DNA from: Planctomycetota bacterium
GTDB lineage: Bacteria > Planctomycetota > Planctomycetia > Pirellulales > Pirellulaceae
Reading direction: 5' to 3'
Assembly: GCA_023430365.1 (NCBI GenBank)
Contig: JAEZAS010000291.1
Coordinates: 1-5,086, forward strand
Length of the DNA stretch: 5,086 nucleotides
Below the pieces are notes generated by a model. That model was not told the origin of the DNA, searched no databases, and was given only the letters and a program-made list of their open reading frames with translations. Below, piece by piece: positions 1-5,003 of this stretch (the first letter of the stretch is position 1; each line of letters opens with the position of its first letter). A program made the translations under genes and the position numbers.

Positions 1-32
1 CAAAGAGCCCTGCTGGCAGTTGCATAATCCTG

Positions 33-320
33 TAACAGCTCCCGGAGAATGCTCGAACGATCGGTCTACTTCGTTTGAGCCTGGGAAGAGCTGAGATTGG
101 CGAGGTCGGTTGTTTGGGGGACGCAAAGGCGCTAAGACGCGAAGGCGCAAAGGAGGAAATGATGGAGAGAGCGAGGAGGCACACTTTAGAGAATTCTGTC
201 CTTCGGACCGCCCTATTCTTTTTCTCTCTTCGCGTCTCTGCGTCTTTGCGCCTTGGCGTCGAGAAACAACCGACTCCAGCAGCGTAGCAGCGACCTTGCG
301 CTGGTCTCCGGGAGCTGTTA
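33..320. repeat. Outer 16-bp perfect inverted repeat pair
   Basis: TAACAGCTCCCGGAGA at 33-48 is the exact reverse complement of 305-320. The two arms enclose 256 bases, including the inner 38-bp inverted repeat. The right arm overlaps the hairpin at 308-328. The AGCTCCCGG core resembles a dispersed repeat I recall from planctomycete genomes; that is memory, not a search. The pair could bound a small non-autonomous element, or it could be two separate insertions of one repeat family in opposite orientation. No target-site duplication is evident. Confidence 0.7.
120..260. repeat. Inner 38-bp imperfect inverted repeat
   Basis: The left arm 120-157 starts GACGCAAAGGCGC. The reverse complement of the right arm 223-260 starts GACGCCAAGGCGC. 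The two match at 29 of 38 positions, separated by 65 bases. Within each arm the pattern is quasi-periodic: AAGRCGC-like units recur about every 8-9 bases, so each arm looks like a short degenerate tandem array. Similar GACGCAAAGGCGC strings are, from memory, common dispersed repeats in planctomycetes and some other phyla. The large central spacer makes a simple RNA hairpin less likely than a repeat or insertion-derived structure. Confidence 0.7.
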
Positions 321-328
321 GCTCCCGG
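308..328 (-). terminator. Hairpin downstream of aldehyde dehydrogenase, possible terminator
   Basis: CCGGGAGC and GCTCCCGG form a perfect 8-bp stem around a 5-base loop (TAACA when read on the minus strand). It begins 15 bases beyond the TAA of the aldehyde dehydrogenase gene in its direction of transcription. The position and stable GC stem suit a transcription end or an mRNA 3'-end stabiliser. There is no T-run after it, so it is not a classical intrinsic terminator. It may simply be one copy of a dispersed palindromic repeat. Confidence 0.4.
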
Positions 329-343
329 CTGTGGGGGTCTGGT

Positions 344-1762
344 TTAGCTCAGGCCGTGGATGACGACGGTTTTTAGTTCGGTCATTTCCTGGATGGCGTA
401 CTTGGGGCCTTCTTTCCCAAACCCGCTTTCCTTCAGTCCGCCGTAGGGCATCAGGTCGGCGCGCCAGGCGGGGCCCCAGTTGATGTGCAGGTTGCCACTT
501 TCGACGTGGCGGGCGAATTGCATGGCGGCGTCGAGGCTTTGCGTGAAGATGCCGGCGCTCAGCCCAAAGCGCGAGTCGTTCGCCAGGCGGATCGCCTCAT
601 CAATGCTGGGGGCGCGGAGCACGGCGACGGCAGGGCCGAACAGTTCATCCTTGCTGACGCGCATCTGCGGCAATACGTCGGCCAGCAGCGTCGGCTGAAA
701 GAGATTGCCGCTGCGATCGCCCCCCGCCACCACGCGGGCCCCCTGCTCCACCGCTTCGGCGATCCACTCGCCGACGCGCTGCGCATCGCGCTCGCGGATC
801 ATTGGGCCCATCTTGGTGGCGTCGTGCAGCGGATTCCCCGTCGGCAGCGAAGCCACGCGGGGCTTGAGGACGTCGAGCAAGTCGCCATAGACCGAGTCGG
901 TCGCGATGACTCGCTGCGCCGAGATACAGACCTGTCCGGCGTTGCCGTAGCCGCTGGCGAGGACCGCGTCGGCGACCTTGTGGAGATCGGCGTCGTTGAG
1001 AATGATCAGCGGGCTGTTGGAACCGAGTTCCATCGTCACGCGCTTGATCCCCGCGACCTGGCAGATCGTCTTCCCGACTTCGACGCTGCCGGTGAAGGTG
1101 ATCTTGCGCACCCGCTCGTCGCCGCAAAGCGCGTTGCCGAGGTCGCGACCGCCGCCGGTCAGGCAGTTGATTCCCAGCGGCGGCAGTCCGGCTTCGAGCA
1201 GGATCTCGACCAATCGCAGCGCCGACAGGGGCGTGTCGCTGGCTGGCTTGAGAATGACGGCGTTGCCAGCCGCCAGGGCTGGACCGACCTTGTGGCAGAC
1301 CAGGTTGAGTGGAAAGTTGAACGGCGTGATCGCGACGACCACGCCGCAGGGGACGCGGAGCGTGAAACCGAGCGTCGAGTGTCCCCCCGGCGCGCCGTCG
1401 AGCGGCAACGACTCGCCGCCGATGCGCTTGGCCTCTTCGGCGGACAGCTCCATCGTCTCGGCGGCGCGCGTGACTTCGAATTTGCCTTCGGCAAGGGTCT
1501 TTCCCTCTTCCTGGCTGATCAGCCGGCCGAGTTCGTCCTGCCGGGCGAGGATGGTGTCGGCGGCGCGGCGGAGGATTTGAAAGCGTTCGAGTGCCGGGAG
1601 CGCCCGCATCACCTCCGCTCCGCGGACTGCCGAGGCGAGGGCCGCTTCGACGTCGGCAGGGCTGGCGCTGGGGACGGTGTCGAGAACCGATCCGTCGAAC
1701 GGGTTATGCACCTCGATTTTGTCGTCACGGTCGATCCAGTTTCCGGCGACGAACATCCTCAT
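344..1762 (-). CDS. NAD(P)-dependent aldehyde dehydrogenase (GapN / lactaldehyde dehydrogenase-like branch)
   Basis: The 472-residue product has the usual length of a soluble cytoplasmic aldehyde dehydrogenase, which oxidises an aldehyde to a carboxylic acid with NAD(P)+. Visible motifs in order: ITPFNFPLN with the oxyanion Asn149; LKPAS with cofactor-contacting Lys172; FTGS at 223-226 in the Rossmann region; MELGSNSP with general base Glu245; GNAGQVCISAQR with nucleophile Cys279; and DELFGPA with Glu373. All catalytic residues are present. The C-terminal GPKYAIQEMTELKTVVIH and the overall sequence suggest the branch holding non-phosphorylating glyceraldehyde-3-phosphate, lactaldehyde and phosphonoacetaldehyde dehydrogenases; the substrate cannot be read from sequence. 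The ATG at 1762 was chosen because AGGAGG lies 6 bases upstream. A second ATG at 1756 is possible but its spacing is poorer. The frame stays open to 1942, but that extension crosses a dispersed repeat and lacks family similarity. The gene stands alone, divergent from the small genes. Confidence 0.93.
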   Translation of the reverse strand: MRMFVAGNWIDRDDKIEVHNPFDGSVLDTVPSASPADVEAALASAVRGAEVMRALPALERFQILRRAADTILARQDELGRLISQEEGKTLAEGKFEVTRAAETMELSAEEAKRIGGESLPLDGAPGGHSTLGFTLRVPCGVVVAITPFNFPLNLVCHKVGPALAAGNAVILKPASDTPLSALRLVEILLEAGLPPLGINCLTGGGRDLGNALCGDERVRKITFTGSVEVGKTICQVAGIKRVTMELGSNSPLIILNDADLHKVADAVLASGYGNAGQVCISAQRVIATDSVYGDLLDVLKPRVASLPTGNPLHDATKMGPMIRERDAQRVGEWIAEAVEQGARVVAGGDRSGNLFQPTLLADVLPQMRVSKDELFGPAVAVLRAPSIDEAIRLANDSRFGLSAGIFTQSLDAAMQFARHVESGNLHINWGPAWRADLMPYGGLKESGFGKEGPKYAIQEMTELKTVVIHGLS

Positions 1763-1768
1763 CTGCGG

Positions 1769-1774
1769 CCTCCT
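1769..1774 (-). promoter_or_regulatory. Ribosome binding site of aldehyde dehydrogenase
   Basis: On the minus strand this reads AGGAGG, a full Shine-Dalgarno match, with 6 bases before the ATG at 1762. It decides the start in favour of 1762 over the in-frame ATG at 1756 (12-base spacing) and over the upstream open frame reaching 1942. Confidence 0.8.
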
Positions 1775-1828
1775 GTCGAAACTGTTTTCCGTTGTGCGGC
1801 AACGACTTGCGACCCAATCCGCGCGGCG

Positions 1829-1847
1829 TGTGACCGAACGTGTCACA
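1829..1847. promoter_or_regulatory. Candidate operator: TGTGAC-N7-GTCACA inverted repeat
   Basis: TGTGAC at 1829-1834 and GTCACA at 1842-1847 are perfect inverted half-sites with a 7-base centre. They lie about 67 bases upstream of the aldehyde dehydrogenase start, in the gap between divergent genes. The half-site resembles that of CRP/FNR-family regulators, but the spacing does not fit CRP: TGTGA and TCACA are 9 bases apart here, against 6 in the CRP consensus. No clear -10/-35 pair is visible nearby. The operator role is inferred from position and symmetry only. Confidence 0.3.
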
Positions 1848-1914
1848 GGGCTGCGCGATAACACCAACGTCGAGCGAAGAGCAGCACACCAGTGGCCAGC
1901 CTTCGCTCCTCCTC

Positions 1915-1990
1915 GTAGCTGAACTCGCCCGAGTTCAGACAAATTCCGCCTCCACTCGCAGGGCGTCTGAATTCTGGCGAATTCAGCTAC
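1915..1990. repeat. 76-nt nested palindromic repeat, copy 1
   Basis: Two 26-base arms, 1915-1940 and 1965-1990, are inverted copies (23 of 26 matching) around a 24-base spacer. Each arm is itself a perfect palindrome: stem CTGAACTC with loop GCCC in the left arm, and stem CTGAATTC with loop TGGC in the right. Two of the three differences between the arms pair with each other, so the inner stem is kept. The spacer ends in TCCACTCGCAGGGC, shared with the copy at 5004-5079. The repeat lies in the gap between the divergent aldehyde dehydrogenase and small-protein genes, and an open frame across it translates to the meaningless SEFWRIQLR. Confidence 0.9.
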
Positions 1991-2026
1991 GGCGGACCCA
2001 GACGCAAGCAGAATTCACGTTCAAAA

Positions 2027-2031
2027 CGGAG
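2027..2031 (+). promoter_or_regulatory. Ribosome binding site of first small gene
   Basis: CGGAG ends 8 bases before the ATG at 2040. It is a partial Shine-Dalgarno match at good spacing and supports that start. No convincing promoter was found between the 76-nt repeat (ending at 1990) and this site. Confidence 0.5.
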
Positions 2032-2039
2032 TTTGAGCC

Positions 2040-2321
2040 ATGACCGAGTATGTCGTCCAGTCGGGATCGTTGAAGATCGTCCTCGTTGCCGAGACCGCCC
2101 TGGAGGCCGCGATTGAAGCGGTGTTGCGGTGGGGGCACGGCGAAACCAGTTCGGCCGCCGAGCATCGGGCCGGGTTTGCGGAGCGGATTGTCGTGCAGCG
2201 GGGCGAACGCGGCGGCCGGCGTCAGTTCCCGACGTTCAACGTGCTGGCCTATGCCCGCGGCGAGAGCGCCAGCCAGGCCTGGCGGGAGTTGCTCGAGCGA
2301 AACGTCGGCAGCCCGAACTAG
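2040..2321 (+). CDS. Small protein of unknown function, paralog of the next gene
   Basis: A 93-residue protein with no recognised function. The N-terminus (YVVQSGSLKIVLVAETA, then AAIEAV) has the alternating hydrophobic pattern of a beta strand, turn and strand, followed by a helix. The C-terminal half (RIVVQRG, then QFPTFNVLAYA and a helix ending in WRELLER) looks like two more strands and a helix. There is no signal peptide, membrane segment or cysteine, so it is probably cytoplasmic. It aligns with the protein at 2468-2785: 12 of the first 28 residues are identical without a gap, including QSG at 7-9. I recall similar ~100-residue hypothetical proteins in planctomycetes; this is unchecked. 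Paralogy with an intact neighbour and a usable ribosome binding site support it as real. A DNA- or ligand-binding role would be a guess. Confidence 0.8.
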   Translation: MTEYVVQSGSLKIVLVAETALEAAIEAVLRWGHGETSSAAEHRAGFAERIVVQRGERGGRRQFPTFNVLAYARGESASQAWRELLERNVGSPN

Positions 2322-2328
2322 CCAGCCA

Positions 2329-2430
2329 TAGGTCAGGCGCCCAGTGCCTGACAGAACCGAGCCGAGCAGCACATCAGAGCTGGCCCTTTGCGGCAGTCCT
2401 CATTCCGTCAGGCACGGGGCGCCTGACCTA
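2329..2430. repeat. 102-nt inverted repeat (GTCAGGC/GCCTGAC family)
   Basis: The arms 2329-2356 and 2403-2430 are inverted copies matching at 26 of 28 positions around a 46-base spacer. Each arm also contains its own palindrome: in the left arm GTCAGGC and GCCTGAC form a 7-bp stem around 7 bases. It starts 7 bases after the stop of the first small gene and ends 37 bases before the start of the second. Its design, two palindromic arms facing each other, is the same as that of the 76-nt repeat although the sequence is unrelated. I recall strings of this kind as dispersed repeats in planctomycete genomes. It may affect read-through between the two paralogs. Confidence 0.85.
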
Positions 2431-2467
2431 CGAACGACCCAACAACCCATCACGAAAGAACATAGCC

Positions 2468-2785
2468 ATGGCCAAGTTTTATATTCAGTCGGGTGACTAT
2501 CGTCTGGTGGTTCAAGCCAACACGGCCCGCGGCGCCGCCCTGTGGGCGGTGCATCGGACGCTCTCGCAAGTTCTCTCGTTCACCGACGAACCGCTGGCCG
2601 GCAAGGGCGCGGAAGCTCCGGCGGGTCGGCTGGGGGAAACGGTGACGGTGCACGAGCAAGGTTTCGACCGGCCGGATGGCCAGCGTTACGAAACGTTCGG
2701 CCTGATCCACCAGTGGAACCAGCTGATGACGGCGCTCGATCGGGTGCAGCAGGAACTCGATCCGCCGGTGGCGGCGGCGAAGTAG
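2468..2785 (+). CDS. Small protein of unknown function, second paralog
   Basis: A 105-residue protein, function not recognised. It starts MAKFYIQSGDYRLVVQANTA, followed by a helix AALWAVHRTL. A middle acidic and Gly/Ala/Pro-rich stretch (about 39-55) leads to ETVTVHEQGFDR, and then to YETFGLIHQWNQLMTALDRVQQEL, a predicted C-terminal helix. The pattern parallels that of the 93-residue protein upstream: the N-termini align without gaps and both end with a strand then a Trp-containing helix. The extra length is mainly in the middle. No signal peptide or membrane segment is seen. The ATG at 2468 is preferred because homology to the paralog begins there; an open frame extending to 2129 would cross the first gene and the repeat. 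Only a weak purine-rich stretch (GAAAGAA) precedes it, so translation initiation may be inefficient or Shine-Dalgarno-independent. Confidence 0.83.
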   Translation: MAKFYIQSGDYRLVVQANTARGAALWAVHRTLSQVLSFTDEPLAGKGAEAPAGRLGETVTVHEQGFDRPDGQRYETFGLIHQWNQLMTALDRVQQELDPPVAAAK

Positions 2786-2791
2786 AAGAAT

Positions 2792-2820
2792 TTGACGAGG
2801 CAGTCGCGAGCGCCTACAAT
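2792..2820 (+). promoter_or_regulatory. Sigma-70-like promoter
   Basis: TTGACG at 2792-2797 and TACAAT at 2815-2820 each match the housekeeping -35 and -10 consensus at five of six positions, with exactly 17 bases between them. It starts 6 bases after the stop of the second small gene. Transcription would begin near 2827 and run into AT-rich sequence and then the 86-nt hairpin repeat. The next gene starts at 3343, so this is either the start of a roughly 515-nt leader or the promoter of a non-coding RNA. The match is strong by eye but not experimentally supported. Confidence 0.5.
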
Positions 2821-2941
2821 TTCAAAACTAGACACAAGTTATATACAACAAAAACATCTTTATGTCAACATCTCTTCCCTTAACTGGATCGGCGGGTCGA
2901 GCGACGGAGACCGAGAAACGAAAGGCTAGGGAGACGCGGGG

Positions 2942-3027
2942 TGTTCAAAATTAATCGGGGTTTTTCATCGAGTTGGGGTCCCCTGGGACCGGGGTGGGTG
3001 GTGAAAAACCCTCGGAAATTTTGAACA
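2942..3027. repeat. 86-nt long hairpin repeat
   Basis: The arms 2942-2967 and 3002-3027 match as inverted repeats at 21 of 26 positions: an 11-bp outer stem (TGTTCAAAATT), a 5-by-5 internal mismatch, then a 10-bp inner stem (GGGTTTTTCA). The 34-base centre contains a perfect 14-base palindrome, GGTCCC-CT-GGGACC at 2977-2990. The AT-rich ends and GC-rich centre resemble a miniature inverted-repeat element or a structured RNA. No target-site duplication is visible. Its sequence is unrelated to the other repeats in this window. Confidence 0.8.
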
Positions 3028-3198
3028 GGCAGGTTGGTGGTCGGTTTTCGAAGTGAGGAACGATCCAGCGATCGAGTGGCGGGGCTTAAGGGGGTGGTTG
3101 GAGCCGTTGGATGATCGGTGGGACTCTCTGCCTAGGGAAGGTGTTTCATGGCGGAGGCATTTGGAGTTTGGGCAGTTCTCGGCGTGGTGGCTGGGTTT

Positions 3199-3224
3199 GT
3201 CTGAATTCTGGCGAATTCAGCTAC
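3199..3224. repeat. Solo half copy of the 76-nt repeat
   Basis: These 26 bases are identical to the right arms at 1965-1990 and 5054-5079, including the CTGAATTC stem with loop TGGC. No left arm or TCCACTCGC spacer precedes it. The half unit can therefore exist alone, which suggests that the palindromic arm, rather than the pair, is the basic unit. Confidence 0.88.
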
Positions 3225-3253
3225 GGGGGTGTGGGCGCGGATCGCTAGGAGAG

Positions 3254-3325
3254 GGCGGCGAAAACCGCCGCGAACTGGCGATGGGCGGGCCGAGGTGGTA
3301 ACGTGGTCGGTCGACTGGCCCGCCC
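3254..3325 (+). promoter_or_regulatory. Two leader hairpins before the isochorismatase/ThuA gene
   Basis: The first hairpin is GGCGG (3254-3258) pairing with CCGCC (3265-3269) around CGAAAA. The second is a perfect 9-bp stem, GGGCGGGCC (3283-3291) with GGCCCGCCC (3317-3325), around a 25-base loop. The second stem ends one base before the GAGGAG ribosome binding site at 3327-3332. That placement could influence ribosome access or act on the 5' end of the mRNA. No known riboswitch or leader family is recognised. Confidence 0.45.
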
Positions 3326-3326
3326 T

Positions 3327-3332
3327 GAGGAG
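3327..3332 (+). promoter_or_regulatory. Ribosome binding site of isochorismatase/ThuA gene
   Basis: GAGGAG lies 10 bases before the ATG at 3343, slightly long but acceptable. It supports that start over the upstream open frame to 3229, because the residues from 3343 onward form a typical signal peptide while those upstream are Arg/Trp-rich and show no similarity. Confidence 0.65.
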
Positions 3333-3342
3333 TGTTGGAACG

Positions 3343-4971
3343 ATGCGTACCCTGCTGATCGCCTGCCTGACTGTTGTTTGCTCCACCGCCTCGCTGGGGG
3401 CTGCCGAGCCGATCACCGTGCACAAGCGGTCGCGGGTGGAGCAGGCGGATGGCAGCTACGCGGTGCAGACGAAGGCAGAGGCCTGGCAGCCGGAGCAGAC
3501 GGCGATCATCGTCTGCGACATGTGGGACGCCCATCACTGCCTGAACGCCGTCCGCCGCGAGGTGCAACTGGCGCCGGCGATGAATCGGATGCTGTCGGCG
3601 GCGCGTGATCGGGGCGTGTTGATCATTCATGCCCCGAGCCACTGCATGGACGCGTACCAGGATCATCCGGGGCGAAAGCTCGCCCAGCAGGCGCCGAAGG
3701 CGGACAACCTGCCGCCGGCGATCGATGAGTGGTGCCGGCACATTCCCGCCGAAGACAAGGGGAAGTATCCGATCGATCAGACCGACGGCGGCGAGGACGA
3801 CGATCCGGAGGAACACCGCATCTGGCAAGAGAAGCTCGCGGCGCTGGGTCGCAATCCAAAACAGCCGTGGAAAAAACAGATCGACCTGCTCGAAATCAAG
3901 GACGGCGACGCCATTTGCGATTCGGGCGTCGAGATCTGGAACCTGCTCGAACAGCGCGGGATCAAGAACGTCGTGCTCTGCGGCGTGCATACGAACATGT
4001 GCGTGCTCGGCAGGCCGTTTGGGCTGCGGCAGATGAGCAAGAACGGCAAAAATGTCGTGCTGCTGCGCGACATGACCGACACGATGTACAACCCGGCGAA
4101 GTGGCCCTACGTGAACCACTTCCAAGGGACCGAGCTGATCGTCGAGCACATTGAGAAGTTTGTTTGCCCGTCGATCACGAGCAGCGACATCACCGGTGGG
4201 CCCGCGTTTCGGTTCGCTCAGGACCGTCGCAAGGTGGTGATGGTGATCGGCGAGGATGAGTATCGCACCGAAATGACGCTCCCTGCCTACGCCAAGAGCG
4301 ACCTGGAGCCGCTCGGCTTCGATGTGACCATCATTCACTCCGATTCGAAGGACAAGAACAACTTTCCGGGACTCGTCGAGGCGCTCGATGGGGCGGATGT
4401 GCTGCTGATCAGCGTTCGCCGCCGCACGCCGCCGAAGGAACAACTCGACGCCATCCGCAGCCACATCGCCGCGGGCAAGGGCGTCGTCGGCATTCGAACG
4501 GCCAGCCACGCCTGGTCGTTGCGGTCGAAGGTCGACAACGACAAGCTGGCCGAGCAAGGACTGGATAGCTGGCTGACGTTCGATCCGGACGTGTTTGGCG
4601 GTCGCTACACGAACCACCACGGTGTCGGGCCGAAGACGTCGCTCAAGATTGCCGAGGGGGCGGCCGAGCATCCGATCCTGCGGGGCGTGGATGTGGCGGC
4701 CATGATCGGAAACGGCTCGCTCTATAAGGTGAGCCCGCTCGAACGATCGACGACGCCGCTGCTCATCGGGTCGATTCCCAATCAGCCGGAGGAGCCGATT
4801 GCCTGGGTCAACGTGACGCCGAGCAAGGCCCGCGTGTTCTACACCTCGTTCGGGCATATTGACGATTTCGAGGATCCGAACTTCCGCAAGCTGCTCGCCA
4901 ATGGGCTGATGTGGACGATTGCTCCGCAGTATGTCGGGCAGGATTCGCTGAATGCGTTGTTGCCGAAGTAA
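3343..4971 (+). CDS. Exported isochorismatase-like hydrolase fused to a ThuA-like domain
   Basis: A 542-residue, two-domain protein. Residues 1-20 or 21 are a signal peptide (MRTLLIACLTVV, then SLGAA before the cleavage point), so it probably acts in the periplasm. Residues about 50-275 form an isochorismatase-like cysteine hydrolase: IIVCDMWD with catalytic Asp59, HAPSH at 97-100, and VLCGVHTNMCV with nucleophile Cys220. The catalytic Lys is less clear; Lys186 in LLEIKDGDA is the best candidate. A charged insertion (about 115-180) makes this domain longer than usual. Residues about 296-528 form a ThuA-like, glutamine amidotransferase-fold domain: VVMVIGEDEY, LLISVRRR (354-361), VVGIRTASHAW (381-391), GGRYTNHHG (419-427), FYTSFGH (499-505) and a closing NGLMW. 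There is no GxCxG nucleophile elbow, as expected for ThuA-type proteins. ThuA acts in trehalose or keto-sugar use in rhizobia; the substrate here is unknown. It appears to be a single-gene unit. Confidence 0.9.
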   Translation: MRTLLIACLTVVCSTASLGAAEPITVHKRSRVEQADGSYAVQTKAEAWQPEQTAIIVCDMWDAHHCLNAVRREVQLAPAMNRMLSAARDRGVLIIHAPSHCMDAYQDHPGRKLAQQAPKADNLPPAIDEWCRHIPAEDKGKYPIDQTDGGEDDDPEEHRIWQEKLAALGRNPKQPWKKQIDLLEIKDGDAICDSGVEIWNLLEQRGIKNVVLCGVHTNMCVLGRPFGLRQMSKNGKNVVLLRDMTDTMYNPAKWPYVNHFQGTELIVEHIEKFVCPSITSSDITGGPAFRFAQDRRKVVMVIGEDEYRTEMTLPAYAKSDLEPLGFDVTIIHSDSKDKNNFPGLVEALDGADVLLISVRRRTPPKEQLDAIRSHIAAGKGVVGIRTASHAWSLRSKVDNDKLAEQGLDSWLTFDPDVFGGRYTNHHGVGPKTSLKIAEGAAEHPILRGVDVAAMIGNGSLYKVSPLERSTTPLLIGSIPNQPEEPIAWVNVTPSKARVFYTSFGHIDDFEDPNFRKLLANGLMWTIAPQYVGQDSLNALLPK

Positions 4972-5003
4972 GCGGTTGGCAAGGCTGCTGAGGCAGTTTC
5001 CTG

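Larger units (their letters stand above)
1..343. other. Non-coding region with nested repeats
   Basis: No credible gene lies here. Short open frames run through it, but they translate the repeat arms and show no family resemblance or convincing start. What the region holds is an outer perfect 16-bp inverted repeat (33-48 with 305-320), an inner imperfect 38-bp inverted repeat (120-157 with 223-260), and a compact hairpin (308-328) close to the 3' end of the aldehyde dehydrogenase gene. The first 30 bases could belong to something outside the window; nothing recognisable is seen in them. Confidence 0.7.
2786..3342. other. 557-nt intergenic region with promoter and hairpins
   Basis: No gene is supported in this gap. 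In order it holds a sigma-70-like promoter (2792-2820), a strikingly AT-rich stretch (about 2815-2880) in otherwise GC-rich DNA, an 86-nt hairpin-forming repeat (2942-3027), a stretch of about 170 bases with nothing recognisable (3028-3198), a solo half copy of the 76-nt repeat (3199-3224), and two leader hairpins before the next gene. Open frames such as the one starting at 3053 run through repeat sequence and end inside the next gene's leader; they show no family resemblance. Confidence 0.7.

Noticed and set aside
75..376. Two overlapping short open frames in the first 380 bases
   Set aside because: They mainly translate the inner inverted repeat and one overlaps the 3' end of the dehydrogenase gene; no motif is seen.
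1829..1847. Standard CRP binding site
   Set aside because: TGTGA and TCACA are 9 bases apart here, while CRP sites have 6; only a generic operator can be proposed.
485..1861. Long open frame on the plus strand opposite the aldehyde dehydrogenase
   Set aside because: It is antisense to a gene with complete catalytic motifs, its product has no recognisable family, and GC-rich codon use commonly leaves the opposite strand open.
1763..1942. 60-residue N-terminal extension of the aldehyde dehydrogenase
   Set aside because: It runs through the 76-nt repeat, has no family similarity, and the AGGAGG site supports the start at 1762.
1915..1990. CRISPR-like array made of the GAATTC-rich repeats
   Set aside because: The copies are 1.2-1.9 kb apart, arranged as inverted pairs, with no regular spacers and no cas genes.
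2862..2954. 30-codon open frame starting MSTSLPLTGS in the AT-rich region
   Set aside because: It has no ribosome binding site, ends inside the hairpin repeat, and has no supporting similarity.
3053..3301. 82-residue open frame upstream of the isochorismatase/ThuA gene
   Set aside because: It translates the solo repeat (SEFWRIQLR) and the leader hairpins, shows no family resemblance and has only a chance purine-rich stretch upstream.
3358..3369. Lipobox-like LIAC at residues 5-8 of the exported protein
   Set aside because: The Cys is at residue 8, too close to the N-terminus for a lipoprotein signal; the usual type I cleavage after SLGA or SLGAA fits better.
3217..4857. Long open frame on the minus strand opposite the isochorismatase/ThuA gene
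   Set aside because: It is an Arg/His/Val-rich translation with no motif, antisense to a well-supported gene; a by-product of high third-position GC.
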